This document shows positions 52,526 to 60,830 of a stretch of DNA of 64,000 nt, in pieces; position 1 is the stretch's first letter, and the number at the start of each line of letters is the position of its first letter. The stretch lies in contig NZ_CP077073.1 of NCBI RefSeq assembly GCF_019139535.1, positions 3,314,501-3,378,500 on the forward strand. The letters run 5' to 3'. Both the position numbers and the translations under genes were made by a program. Under the pieces are notes generated by a model. The model worked only from the letters and a program-made list of their open reading frames with translations, searched no databases and had not been told where the DNA came from. The DNA is from Pseudomonas muyukensis (GTDB taxonomy: Bacteria; Pseudomonadota; Gammaproteobacteria; Pseudomonadales; Pseudomonadaceae).

Positions 52526-52583
52526 TGCAGCGCCTATTAGACCGAGCGCCGCCCGCGCGGCGCTCGGTTTCACAGGCGCTGCA
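52526..52583. repeat. Large imperfect palindrome, copy 3
   Basis: TGCAGCGCC at the left pairs with GGCGCTGCA at the right. The inner GACCGAGCGCCGC / GCGGCGCTCGGTT surrounds CCGC. The text from TGCAGCGCCTATTAGACCGA to GCGGCGCTCG is almost identical to copy 1. It lies between the convergent hpaR and tetR genes. Confidence 0.82.
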
Positions 52584-52662
52584 AGGGTTGTGGCGAACCC
52601 CTGGTGCTGCTCACGCGGTCAATGCCCCTCACAAACAACATCGACCTGGCTGCCGCCGCCAA

Positions 52663-53268
52663 TCACCGACTCGCCATCTGCAATGAATCGTCGAGGATCT
52701 TCAGCAAGGACGCCGCCCGCCGGGCAAACACCGCTGGGTTCGCGTACAGCAACTCCACATGCAGGCTGTCGATGATCCCCAGGTAAGCATCCCCATAAAG
52801 CTCCAGCTTGTTGCCATCGCTGCGCGCCCAGCCATGACGTTCGCGCAGGGCCTGGCAGAAGCCCTGGCGAATCTGCTCCAGGTAAGCCTCGAAGCCCCCC
52901 GTGACCACCGCACGTATCGACACCGGCGGCAAGAACGCCGTGCGCAACACAAACCGCAGGTTGGCCGAGCCAGCATAGCGCTCGGCCAAATGCAGCGGAT
53001 GCCAGTGCCCCGGCGCCTCGCCAGCCGCCGATTCCTGGCTGAAACCCAACGCCACATAGGCCGTTTCCGCCGCCAGCGCCCGCTCGAACGCACACACGAA
53101 CAACGCGTCCTTGTTGGCGAAATGGGCATACAGCGAAGCCTTGCGCATCCCCGCCAACGCCGCGATCTCGCTCAGCGACGAGCCGTCGTAGCCATGCTCG
53201 GCGAAATGCTCCACCGCGTGATCGCAGACACGGGCGGCAGAAGGGGTCAGGGCTTTCAAGGCGGTCAC
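52663..53268 (-). CDS. TetR-family repressor of the adjacent efflux gene
   Basis: A 201-residue repressor with an N-terminal TetR helix-turn-helix (VCDHAVEHFAEHGYDGSSLS, EIAALAGMRKASLYAHFANK) and an all-helical ligand-binding domain. The GTG at 53268 overlaps the stop of the MFS gene (GTGA, 53265-53268). A TTG nine bases later is better placed behind the CGGAG site, so the exact start is uncertain. It is co-transcribed with the pump and probably represses their shared promoter through the dyad at 54506-54523. Confidence 0.85.
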   Translation of the reverse strand: MTALKALTPSAARVCDHAVEHFAEHGYDGSSLSEIAALAGMRKASLYAHFANKDALFVCAFERALAAETAYVALGFSQESAAGEAPGHWHPLHLAERYAGSANLRFVLRTAFLPPVSIRAVVTGGFEAYLEQIRQGFCQALRERHGWARSDGNKLELYGDAYLGIIDSLHVELLYANPAVFARRAASLLKILDDSLQMASR

Positions 53269-54476
53269 TCCGGGTTGGCACTGCAGGACGAGGCGCTGAT
53301 TGTGTTGGCCCGGGCCGCGCGGGTCAAACCCACGATCAACAGCGCCGATGCCGCCAGCAACCAAGCCCAGGCTTGCGGGCCGAGGGTCGCCAGGTGGCCG
53401 GCCAGGGGGGTCGCGCTCGAGGCGATCACCAGCTGCAAGGCACCGAGCAACGCCGCGGTGGAGCCAACATCACGCTGCTGCGAGGACATCGCCAAGGCCA
53501 TCAGCGTGGCTTCGCAGATGCCCAAACCAAACAGCGCCAGCACCACGCCGGCCAACAGCAGCGGCAAGCCAGCGCCGGTGATCCCGGCCAGCACCATCAG
53601 CACGGCGCCAGCCCCCATGCACAGCGCGCCCCACCAGGCCACCTGTGCCACGCCGTGCGCCACTACCCAACGCCCGGACAACGCCGCGCCGAGCAGGATG
53701 GCCACGCCACAGCTGCCGAACAGCAAGCCGAAGTGCGCGCTGGATAGCCCGAAATGCTGCTGGTAGACGTAGGCAGAGCCGGCAATGTAGGCGAACAGGA
53801 AGAAGAACACCGCCGACAGCGCCAGGGCCGGACGCAGGAATGCGCCGTCGCCACCGATGCGTGCGTAGGTGCGCAGCACCGTGTCCGGCGCCAGGCGCAC
53901 CCGCGCGCTGGCGGGCAGGGTTTCGCCAAGGCTCAGCAGCGAGTTGACCAGGGTCAGCAGGCCCAGGCCCGCCAGCACCAGCATGACCGCCCGCCAACCA
54001 TAGGCGGCATCCACCAGGCCACCCACCGCTGGGGCGAGAATCGGCGCCAGGCCCTCGATGGTCATCAGCAGGGCGAAGATCTGCGCGGCGCGGGCACCGT
54101 CGGCGACATCGCGGACCATGCTCATGATCACCACCAAGGTCAAGGCACTGGCCAGGCCCTGCACCAGCCGCGCTATCAGCAGGGCCGGCAGCGAGTCGGC
54201 CGCGGCGGCGGCGAACGATGCCAGGGTGAACACCAGCAACCCGGCGAGCAGCGGCCGGCGACGCCCCAGGGCATCCACCAACGGGCCGAACAGCAACTGG
54301 CCAGCCCCCATGGCCAGCAGGAACACCGTCAGGGTCAGTTGCACCTGGGGATAGCCAGTGCCGAAGTCACGGGCCATTTCCGGCAGGCTGGCCAGGTACA
54401 TGTCGACGGCCGAGGGGCCAAGGGCGCCGATCAGGGCGAGGGAGGCGGCGAAGCGCAGGTTGCAGGTGCTGGGCAT
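53265..54476 (-). CDS. Bcr/CflA-family MFS multidrug efflux transporter
   Basis: A 403-residue inner-membrane drug:proton antiporter with 12 hydrophobic segments. The N-terminal PSAVDMYLASLPEMARDFGT and LFGPLVDALGRRRPLLAGLL (motif A) are diagnostic of the Bcr/CflA group. The second half has the parallel LFGSCGVAILLGAAL. The ATG at 54476 was chosen; a GTG at 54491 would add five residues, and neither has a clear ribosome site. The downstream tetR overlaps by four bases. Substrate unknown; bicyclomycin- or chloramphenicol-like compounds are typical for the family. Confidence 0.87.
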   Translation of the reverse strand: MPSTCNLRFAASLALIGALGPSAVDMYLASLPEMARDFGTGYPQVQLTLTVFLLAMGAGQLLFGPLVDALGRRRPLLAGLLVFTLASFAAAAADSLPALLIARLVQGLASALTLVVIMSMVRDVADGARAAQIFALLMTIEGLAPILAPAVGGLVDAAYGWRAVMLVLAGLGLLTLVNSLLSLGETLPASARVRLAPDTVLRTYARIGGDGAFLRPALALSAVFFFLFAYIAGSAYVYQQHFGLSSAHFGLLFGSCGVAILLGAALSGRWVVAHGVAQVAWWGALCMGAGAVLMVLAGITGAGLPLLLAGVVLALFGLGICEATLMALAMSSQQRDVGSTAALLGALQLVIASSATPLAGHLATLGPQAWAWLLAASALLIVGLTRAARANTISASSCSANPE

Positions 54477-54505
54477 GACGGGTGTATCCACAAGGTGAAA
54501 ATGAT

Positions 54506-54523
54506 ACCTACCGACCGGTAGGT
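54506..54523 (-). promoter_or_regulatory. TetR-type operator in front of the MFS-tetR operon
   Basis: ACCTACCG-AC-CGGTAGGT is a perfect inverted repeat of 8-base arms with a 2-base spacer, 29 bases before the MFS ATG. The CCTACCGnnCGGTAGG form is a common TetR-family operator. Confidence 0.82.
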
Positions 54524-54752
54524 TGTGCGCAGGTTAGCCAGCTGGCCGCTGGCGGTCAATACACCGCTGCTGGATGGCCAGCAACTCGCGCCCCGGCAGC
54601 TGCTTGCGCGCCAAATGCATCCTTGCCGCTTGTTTAGCGCCACCGGTCCGACGGCCTGGGAAAAAACCGAATCTGCCGTGCTTGCCCGCACTCCCAATGC
54701 TGTACGGCACTGCCGTGCATTCATTCCCCAAGCCACATGAGGTTTTGCAACC

Positions 54753-54944
54753 ATGGCCAACAAAGACAGCAACATGACCGGCCGTCAGGACAGCAACAAG
54801 ACCGGCAGCCAGGGTGGAACGAAGAACCCCGGCAACTTTGCCAATGACCGCGAGAAAGCCTCCGAAGCCGGCCGCAAGGGCGGGCAGAGTTCCGGCGGTG
54901 GCAACCGCCAGAGCGAGTCCGGTCGCAAGGGCGGGCGGGCGTAA
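54753..54944 (+). CDS. KGG-repeat stress protein (Con-10 / YciG type)
   Basis: A 63-residue, Gly/Lys/Asn-rich protein without a hydrophobic core. It carries the stress-induced KGG motif twice (NPGNFANDREKASEAGRKGG, SESGRKGG). Such proteins accumulate in stationary phase or after desiccation and osmotic stress. The ATG at 54753 has GAGG about eleven bases upstream. It begins the stress-type region that continues to Ku. Confidence 0.9.
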   Translation: MANKDSNMTGRQDSNKTGSQGGTKNPGNFANDREKASEAGRKGGQSSGGGNRQSESGRKGGRA

Positions 54945-55002
54945 GTGAGGCCACGCAGTGCCAGGCGGCCTGGCACTGCGCACACCGGCAAAGGAGAATC
55001 CC

Positions 55003-55176
55003 ATGCGCATCACCCCCGTGCTCTGCCTGCTGGCCAGCCTGACCCTGCTCGGCGGTTGCTTCGATCGCGACAACGATCACCCGGCCAAGGATGCCGACCC
55101 GAGCAAACCGTCGCTGCAGATGCAGCAACCCGACACCCCCAGCCCAGCGCCCGAAACCAAGCCGCAGCAACCCTGA
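55003..55176 (+). CDS. Small lipoprotein, unknown function
   Basis: A 57-residue protein with a lipobox LLGGC (cleavage before Cys20) after a short hydrophobic signal (VLCLLASLTLLGG). The mature part is 38 residues, Asp/Pro-rich (DRDNDHP, PSPAPETKPQQP). AAGGAGAATCCC precedes the ATG. Residues 21 and 23 are Phe and Arg; there is no Asp+2, so outer-membrane sorting is expected. It is followed after 14 bases by the iron enzyme gene, possibly in one transcript. Confidence 0.8.
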   Translation: MRITPVLCLLASLTLLGGCFDRDNDHPAKDADPSKPSLQMQQPDTPSPAPETKPQQP

Positions 55177-55190
55177 GCGAGGTACCTGGC

Positions 55191-56507
55191 ATGACGGCGA
55201 TGGCCAGCAAGGGTGCACGCACTGCTTCCGAGGCCTTGGCGCGACGCTATCGGGCGCTGCTGGCGGGGGGCTGCGGGCGAGCCTGGCTCGAGCGCCAACT
55301 GCGCCACGTCCAGGCAATGCCCGACGACCTGCCCGACGATCCGCAGCAGTTGCCAGGCTGGGCCCTGGCCCACGTCAGCGCGGTGGCCGAGGCACACGCC
55401 GCTTATCTGCGGCAACGCCAGGAGGGCGGGCCCCGGCGCTACTTCGCCAATCGCGCCCACGCCCTGTGGTTCCTGCAACAAGTGGCCCCGACCAAGGCGG
55501 TCGACGGTGCCTGGCTGCACGGCACCCTGCGCCACTGGCGCGACCCGCGTTACCACGGGCTGATCCGCACCTTTCTCGAGGAACTGGGCAATGGCGACCC
55601 GCGGTGCAACCATGTGTTGATCTATCAGCGCCTGCTCAGCCGCCTCGGCTGCCTGCAAGGCCCGCCGCTCAAGCCCGAACGCTACCTGCAGGGGGCCCTG
55701 CAGCTGGCCCTGGGGCAGCAGTGCGAGCAGCGCTTGCCCGAAGTGATCGGCTACAACCTCGGCTACGAACAACCACCACTGCACCTGCTGATAACCACCC
55801 ACGAACTGGCCGAGCTGGGCATCGACGCCCATTATTTCCAGCTGCACGTAACCATCGACAACGCCGCCAGCGGCCATGCCTGCCGCGCGCTGGAAAGCCT
55901 GCGCCTGCTGCAACCCAGCAGCGCCGGCGAGGCGTTCTACCAACGGCTCAGGCAAGGCTATCGGCTCAACGACCTGGGCCTGGACACGCCTTCGTTGATC
56001 GCCACCTTCGACCTCGAACACGAACTGCTCGGCGCCCTGGAGCGCAAGCGGGTGTATGGCCAGTTCATGCATTCGGACCGTTGCCGCCTGCAAGGGCGCA
56101 CCATCAACCAATGGCTCGCCGAGCCGGGGGCCATGGCCGCCTTTCTCGACGCCTTGCAGGCCCAGGGCTGGGTCGAGCGCAATCGCAACCCGCTGCACAG
56201 CCGGTTGTGGGCGCTGATCGAAGGGCCGACGGCAGCCATGTTCGGGGTCTTCAGCGCCTACGAGAAACAACTGTGGCACGACTGGATCGCCGGTAGCTGG
56301 CAAGGCCCCAGTGTCCGCCGGGTAATGCCGGGCCAATGGGAACAGGACCTGGCGCTGGAACCCGCAGTTCCTTGCGCGGCGCCAGCATCGACAATCGACG
56401 GGCTGATCGCCGCCATGGCCGGCAACCGTCATGCCGAGCCCGCGGGCCTGCGCGCCACCCGCGACTACATCCGCGCCACCGGCCTTGCCCAGGGAGGACC
56501 CTGCTGA
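55191..56507 (+). CDS. Iron-containing redox enzyme, haem-oxygenase-like fold (diiron oxidase candidate)
   Basis: A 438-residue soluble protein of the iron-containing redox enzyme family (haem-oxygenase-like). Predicted metal-ligand candidates are Glu130/131 and His141 in FLEELGNGDPRCNH, Glu184 and Glu193 in LPEVIGYNLGYE, and His219, Asp223 and His229 in HVTIDNAASGHA. These fall in helices with the spacing seen in diiron oxygenases/decarboxylases such as UndA and BesC. The C-terminal 140 residues (about 300-438) are longer than in the small members. The ATG at 55191 follows GAGG. The methyltransferase overlaps its stop by one base (TGATG). Substrate unknown; the next two genes suggest oxidation plus methylation of an amino-acid-like compound. 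Confidence 0.8.
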   Translation: MTAMASKGARTASEALARRYRALLAGGCGRAWLERQLRHVQAMPDDLPDDPQQLPGWALAHVSAVAEAHAAYLRQRQEGGPRRYFANRAHALWFLQQVAPTKAVDGAWLHGTLRHWRDPRYHGLIRTFLEELGNGDPRCNHVLIYQRLLSRLGCLQGPPLKPERYLQGALQLALGQQCEQRLPEVIGYNLGYEQPPLHLLITTHELAELGIDAHYFQLHVTIDNAASGHACRALESLRLLQPSSAGEAFYQRLRQGYRLNDLGLDTPSLIATFDLEHELLGALERKRVYGQFMHSDRCRLQGRTINQWLAEPGAMAAFLDALQAQGWVERNRNPLHSRLWALIEGPTAAMFGVFSAYEKQLWHDWIAGSWQGPSVRRVMPGQWEQDLALEPAVPCAAPASTIDGLIAAMAGNRHAEPAGLRATRDYIRATGLAQGGPC

Positions 56508-57460
56508 TGCTGCTCGACCAGACCCAGGCCCGCGCCGACCAGGCCTTGCTGCAATTGGGCCGGCGCCTGCGCGCCGATGGCTACCACTTCACCTGCGTGA
56601 GCCCGGCGACCCAGGCCCGGGTCAACGCCCGCCCTGGGGCGCAACGGGCAGGCAACCTGCGCGAGGTGTTCGGCTGGAGCCGGCCGTTTGCAGGCGCGCT
56701 GATCAGTGCCGATGAGCTGGAGCAACTGCAAACGGCTGGCGTACTGGTGACGCAGGGCGAACTGCTGCGCAGCACGGTGCGCTGGTCGAGCCTGGATGAT
56801 TTGCTGCTACTGCATTCGGCCTGGCCCACCGAACGCCGCGACGCGGTGTTCTTCGGCCCGGACAGCTATCGCTTCGCCCAGGTCATCCGCGATCACCTGC
56901 AACACGGCCCCAGGCGCGTGCAACATGCCGTGGACATTGGCTGCGGCGCCGGTGTCGGCGCGCTGCTGATCGCCCAGGCGGCGCCCCATGCCCAGGTCAG
57001 CGCGGTGGACATCAACCCCCTGGCCCTGCGCTATACCGCGATCAATGCCGCGCTGGCCGGCGTGGCCAACGTCTCGGTGGAACCCAGCGACCTGCTCGAC
57101 GGCATCAGCGGCCACTTCGACCTGATCGTCGCCAACCCGCCGTACATGCTCGACGCTGCCCGGCGCACCTACCGGCATGGCGGCGGTGCGCTGGGCGCGG
57201 AACTGTCGCTGCGTATCGTCGAACAGGCCCGCGAGCGCCTGGCCCCCGGTGGCACCTTGCTGTTGTACAGCGGCGTGGCCATGGTCGAAGGCCATGACGC
57301 GCTGCTCGAGGCGATCCGCCTGCGCCTGGCGGGGCCCGCATTCAGCTGGCACTACCGCGAGCTCGACCCGGACGTGTTCGGCGAACAACTGCTCGAACCC
57401 GGCTACGAGCACGTCGAACGCATCGCCGCGGTGGCCCTGACCGTCACCCGCATGGCGTGA
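56507..57460 (+). CDS. Class I SAM methyltransferase (HemK/PrmC-like NPPY motif)
   Basis: A 317-residue enzyme. Motif I (VDIGCGAGVGALL, about 141-153) binds S-adenosylmethionine. VDINPLALRY and the catalytic LIVANPPYML (about 205-214) match N5-glutamine and other N-methyltransferases of the HemK class. An N-terminal 120-residue domain without an obvious family precedes the catalytic domain. It starts with an ATG overlapping the previous stop and has AGGGAGGA upstream. It lies between the iron enzyme and the YbdK ligase on the same strand, seven bases from the latter. Confidence 0.85.
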   Translation: MLLDQTQARADQALLQLGRRLRADGYHFTCVSPATQARVNARPGAQRAGNLREVFGWSRPFAGALISADELEQLQTAGVLVTQGELLRSTVRWSSLDDLLLLHSAWPTERRDAVFFGPDSYRFAQVIRDHLQHGPRRVQHAVDIGCGAGVGALLIAQAAPHAQVSAVDINPLALRYTAINAALAGVANVSVEPSDLLDGISGHFDLIVANPPYMLDAARRTYRHGGGALGAELSLRIVEQARERLAPGGTLLLYSGVAMVEGHDALLEAIRLRLAGPAFSWHYRELDPDVFGEQLLEPGYEHVERIAAVALTVTRMA

Positions 57461-57467
57461 CGCGGCC

Positions 57468-58568
57468 ATGGCTCGGCCCTGCACCTTCGGCATCGAGCAA
57501 GAGTACCTGCTGGTCGACGCGGCCAGTGGCCGGGTGCTGGCCAAGCCACCGGCGGCGGTGGAGCGGCGCTGTCGGCAGATCCTCGGTGGCCACTTCGCTG
57601 AAGAAATGTTCCGCTGCCAGGTCGAGCTGGTCTCTCCAGTGTTCGACACCTTGCACCAGGCCCAGGGTTTCTTCGCCGAGCGTCGCCAGCAGCTGGACGC
57701 GGCCTTGGGCACCCTGGGCGTCGGCCTGTATGGCGCGGCCAGCCATCCCGGCGCGCAGTGGTCGCGCCAGCAGCCACGCGCTACGCCGCATTACCGGCAA
57801 CTGTTCGACGACTACCGCCTGGTGGCCCGGCGCAGCCTGCTCAACGGCCTGCATGTGCATGTCGGCGTGCCGCCCGGCATCGACCGCATGCAGGTGATCA
57901 ACCGCGTGCTGTACTGGTTGCCGCTGTTCTTGTTGCTGAGCACCTCGTCGCCGTTGTGGGGTGGGCAGGTCAGCGGCTACATGAGCTACCGGCGGGTGAT
58001 CTGTGGCGAGTGGCCGCACATGGGCCTGCCTGAGCCCCTGGCCGACTGGAGCGCTTACCAACGCTACCGGGCGCTGCTGCAGCGCACCGGCACGCTGGCC
58101 GAGGACGGCGACTTCTGGTGGGCGATACGCCCGTCGCGGCGCTTTCCCACGGTGGAACTGCGCATCTGCGATGGCTGCCCGCGGCTGGCGGATGCCCTGG
58201 CCATCGCCGGGCTGTTCCGGCACCTGGTCGAGCAGTGCATCCGGCCAGCGAGCGAGCCGCAGCCAAACAGCCGCGAGTGGCGCTGGGTCACCCAGGAAAA
58301 CTACTGGCGGGCCATGCGTGATGGCCGTCACGGCAGCTTCATTGGTTTGCACGAGCAGTTGCCGGTGACCGCCGAGGGCTGGCTGGCGCAGCTGCTGGCA
58401 CAGCATCCGGTCGACAGCGTCGATGCCGAGCGCGCGGCGCTGCACGCCCGGCGGATACTGCGCGAGGGCACCAGCGCCGAGCGCCAGCTCGAGGCCTTGG
58501 CACAGGGGCTGGGGGCGGTCGTGGCGCAGGTGCTGGACGACCATCTGTCGCTGAGCGCGCCAGGTTGA
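57468..58568 (+). CDS. YbdK-type carboxylate-amine ligase (GCS2 family)
   Basis: A 366-residue ligase of the glutamate-cysteine ligase 2 family, about the usual length. The N-terminus [12 protein letters not shown] and the internal [27 protein letters not shown] and [10 protein letters not shown] are conserved active-site blocks for ATP and the amino-acid substrate. YbdK can form weak gamma-glutamyl-cysteine, but the true substrate is usually unknown. It is the third gene of the unit after the iron enzyme and the methyltransferase, so its product may be an amide or peptide that these enzymes modify. Confidence 0.9.
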   Translation: MARPCTFGIEQEYLLVDAASGRVLAKPPAAVERRCRQILGGHFAEEMFRCQVELVSPVFDTLHQAQGFFAERRQQLDAALGTLGVGLYGAASHPGAQWSRQQPRATPHYRQLFDDYRLVARRSLLNGLHVHVGVPPGIDRMQVINRVLYWLPLFLLLSTSSPLWGGQVSGYMSYRRVICGEWPHMGLPEPLADWSAYQRYRALLQRTGTLAEDGDFWWAIRPSRRFPTVELRICDGCPRLADALAIAGLFRHLVEQCIRPASEPQPNSREWRWVTQENYWRAMRDGRHGSFIGLHEQLPVTAEGWLAQLLAQHPVDSVDAERAALHARRILREGTSAERQLEALAQGLGAVVAQVLDDHLSLSAPG

Positions 58569-58665
58569 ACAAACCATCGCAGGCAGGTTGCCCTCGAACG
58601 CAGTAGGGCGCCAGCGCGGGGCCAACCCGCCCACGGTGCCCGCCCATTCACCCAGGAGCCGGCCC

Positions 58666-59571
58666 ATGTCCAGCAAGCCGCAAGACCAATACAGCCTGCA
58701 AAATCCCCTGACCCAGTATCCCCATCCGCCATTCCCGGCCCAGGGCCAGGCCGCTCCCGGCCTGGATGCCAAGATGCAACCCAAGCCTGACCACGGCGAA
58801 AGCACCTACCGGGGTTTTGGCCGCCTGGCGCGGCGACGCGCCTTGATCACCGGCGCCGATTCGGGAATAGGGCGCGCCGTGGCCATCGCCTTTGCCCGCG
58901 AAGGCGCCGATATCGCCCTGAACTACCTGCCCAGCGAAGAGCGCGACGCCCGTGAAGTGGTGCAACTGATCGAGGCCGAAGGGCGCAAGGCGGTGCCACT
59001 GCCGGGCGACCTGAAGGATCCGCGCTTGTGCAGCCAACTGGTGGACCAGGCTCATGAACAGCTTGGCGGCCTGGATATCCTGGTCAACGTCGCGGGCAAG
59101 CAGGAGGCGCGCAAGGACATTGGCCAGATCAGCCACGAACAGTTCGACCACACCCTCAAGACCAACGTCTATGCGTTGTTCTGGCTGTGCCAGGCTGCGG
59201 TGCCGCTGATGCCGGCGGGGGCGACCATCATCAACACCGCGTCGATCCAGTCGTACCAGCCTTCGGCGACCTTGCTCGACTATGCCACCACCAAGGCGGC
59301 GATCGTCGCCTTCACCAAGGCCTTGGCCAAGCAGGTGGTCGAGCGCGGCATCCGGGTCAACGCCGTGGCGCCTGGGCCGATCTGGACCGTGCTGCAGCCC
59401 AGCGGTGGCCAACCGCCGGAGAAAATCCCCGATTTCGGTGGCCACACGCCGATGAAGCGCCCGGGCCAGCCGGCCGAATGCGCGCCGCTGTATGTGCTGC
59501 TGGCCAGCCAGGAATCGAGCTATATCACTGGCGAAGTGTTCGGCGTCACCGGCGGTAACCCACTGCCGTAG
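58666..59571 (+). CDS. Short-chain dehydrogenase/reductase (YhdF-like stress SDR)
   Basis: A 301-residue SDR with an N-terminal extension of about 45 residues ([20 protein letters not shown]) that is typical of stress-associated SDRs such as those annotated YhdF/glucose-1-dehydrogenase-like. The NAD(P) loop is [10 protein letters not shown] (GxxxGxG). The catalytic Tyr-x-x-x-Lys lies in [13 protein letters not shown], with the upstream Ser in [15 protein letters not shown] lies eight bases before the ATG at 58666. Substrate unknown. Confidence 0.9.
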   Translation: MSSKPQDQYSLQNPLTQYPHPPFPAQGQAAPGLDAKMQPKPDHGESTYRGFGRLARRRALITGADSGIGRAVAIAFAREGADIALNYLPSEERDAREVVQLIEAEGRKAVPLPGDLKDPRLCSQLVDQAHEQLGGLDILVNVAGKQEARKDIGQISHEQFDHTLKTNVYALFWLCQAAVPLMPAGATIINTASIQSYQPSATLLDYATTKAAIVAFTKALAKQVVERGIRVNAVAPGPIWTVLQPSGGQPPEKIPDFGGHTPMKRPGQPAECAPLYVLLASQESSYITGEVFGVTGGNPLP

Positions 59572-59653
59572 GGCAATTGCGACTAAACCTTCAGGGCGCC
59601 GCGTAGTCAGTTGCAGTAAGGGCCCGACTTCGCCAGGGCCAGGGAGGTGGCTG

Positions 59654-59791
59654 ATGAAGCTTGTCTGCCTGCTGCGCGGCTGCCAATGGCGCAGCCTGCA
59701 CATCGATGAGGTTGCTGGGCTGCATTGCCAGTGCTGTGAACGTTGTGGCGCGTTGCGCTACAGCCAGCCCGGGCAACCTTCGGGCGCATAG
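59654..59791 (+). CDS. Tiny Cys-rich protein (PSPA7_2676-type)
   Basis: A 45-residue protein with six cysteines: Cys5, Cys10, Cys25, Cys27, Cys28 and Cys31 (LHCQCCERCG). It has a very strong AGGGAGGTGG ribosome site and stops nine bases before the Ku ATG. It matches the small Cys-rich protein that I know from Pseudomonas genomes under this name. The pattern suggests metal binding, but no function is known. Confidence 0.75.
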   Translation: MKLVCLLRGCQWRSLHIDEVAGLHCQCCERCGALRYSQPGQPSGA

Positions 59792-59800
59792 GAGCCAAGC

Positions 59801-60625
59801 ATGGCCAGGGCTATCTGGAAAGGCGCGATCAGCTTCGGCCTCGTGCATATCCCCGTCTCCCTCAACACTGCCGTGCGCAGCGAGCGCATCGACTTCGACT
59901 GGCTCGACAAGCGCAGCATGGAGCCGGTGGGCTACAAGCGCGTGAACAAGGTCACCGGCAAGGAAATCGACAAGCAGCATGTGGTCAAGGGCGTGGAGTA
60001 TGAGAAAGGGCGCTACGTGGTGATCAGCGAAGAGGAGATCCGTAAGGCGCGGCCCGAGGCGACCCAGACCATCGATATCTTTTCCTTCGTCCAGGCCGGG
60101 GAGATTCCCTTGCAGCAGTTCGACACGCCGTACTACCTGAGCCCGGAGCGTCGCGGTGGCAAGGTGTATGCCTTGCTTCGCGAAACGCTGCAGAGCACCG
60201 GCAAAGTGGCGCTGGCGACCGTGGTGCTGCATACCCGCCAGCATCTGGCGCTGCTGCGCCCGCTGGATGATGCGCTGGTGATGATCACCCTGCGTTGGCC
60301 CGAGGAGGTGCGTGGCCTGGAGACGCTGGAACTGGACAAGAGCGTCACCGACAGCAAGCTCGACAAGCGCGAGCTGGCCATGGCCAGGAAGCTGGTCGAG
60401 GACATGAGCGGGCCGTGGACGCCGCACGAGTACCACGATGCCTTCCGCCAGACCATCCTGGAGCTGGTCGAGGAAAAGGCCAGCAAAGGCAAGATCGAGA
60501 CGGTGGAAAAAGGCGAGGGCATCGCGGCCGAGAAGGGCGCGGACATCCTCGACCTCACCGAACTGCTCAAGCGCAGCCTGAGCGGCAAAAAGCCCGCCAG
60601 CAAACGACCGCGCAAGGCATCCTGA
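59801..60625 (+). CDS. ku: Ku DNA-end-binding protein (NHEJ)
   Basis: A 274-residue bacterial Ku. The Ku core (IWKGAISFGLVHIPVSLNTA to about residue 200) forms a homodimeric ring around DNA ends and recruits LigD for non-homologous end joining. A Lys-rich C-terminal tail (KASKGKIETVEKGEG, KKPASKRPRKAS) is the usual LigD- and DNA-contacting extension. AGGAG precedes the ATG. No ligD is in the window. In other pseudomonads ku lies in a stress-regulated island with KGG proteins and SDRs, matching this context. Confidence 0.95.
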   Translation: MARAIWKGAISFGLVHIPVSLNTAVRSERIDFDWLDKRSMEPVGYKRVNKVTGKEIDKQHVVKGVEYEKGRYVVISEEEIRKARPEATQTIDIFSFVQAGEIPLQQFDTPYYLSPERRGGKVYALLRETLQSTGKVALATVVLHTRQHLALLRPLDDALVMITLRWPEEVRGLETLELDKSVTDSKLDKRELAMARKLVEDMSGPWTPHEYHDAFRQTILELVEEKASKGKIETVEKGEGIAAEKGADILDLTELLKRSLSGKKPASKRPRKAS

Positions 60626-60639
60626 GCCTTGCAGGCGAA

Positions 60640-60830
60640 CCGGCAACGCGGTGGCTGGCACCGGCTGCGCCGGTGTTCGCCGGCAAGCCGGCTCCTACAC
60701 CGATTACCGCCTGCAACACCTGTAGGAGCCAGCCTTGCTGGCGAACCAGGCAACACGGTGCTGGCCGGCAATACCTGTAGGAGCCAGCCTTGCTGGCGAA
60801 CCGGGCGACGCGGTGGCATTCATGGCAGTT
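60640..60830. repeat. REP array (two forward hairpins plus one inverse unit)
   Basis: CGGTGTTCGCCGGCAAGCCG (60669-60688) is the reverse complement of the second hairpin of the 24.2-kb unit. It is followed by two copies of TGTAGGAGCCAGCCTTGCTG (starting near 60721 and 60776). Spacing is less regular than at 24.2 kb. It separates ku from the glycosyltransferase gene. Confidence 0.82.

Noticed and set aside
56465..56731. Minus-strand frame opposite the methyltransferase start
   Set aside because: Antisense shadow in a GC-rich coupled junction; no support.
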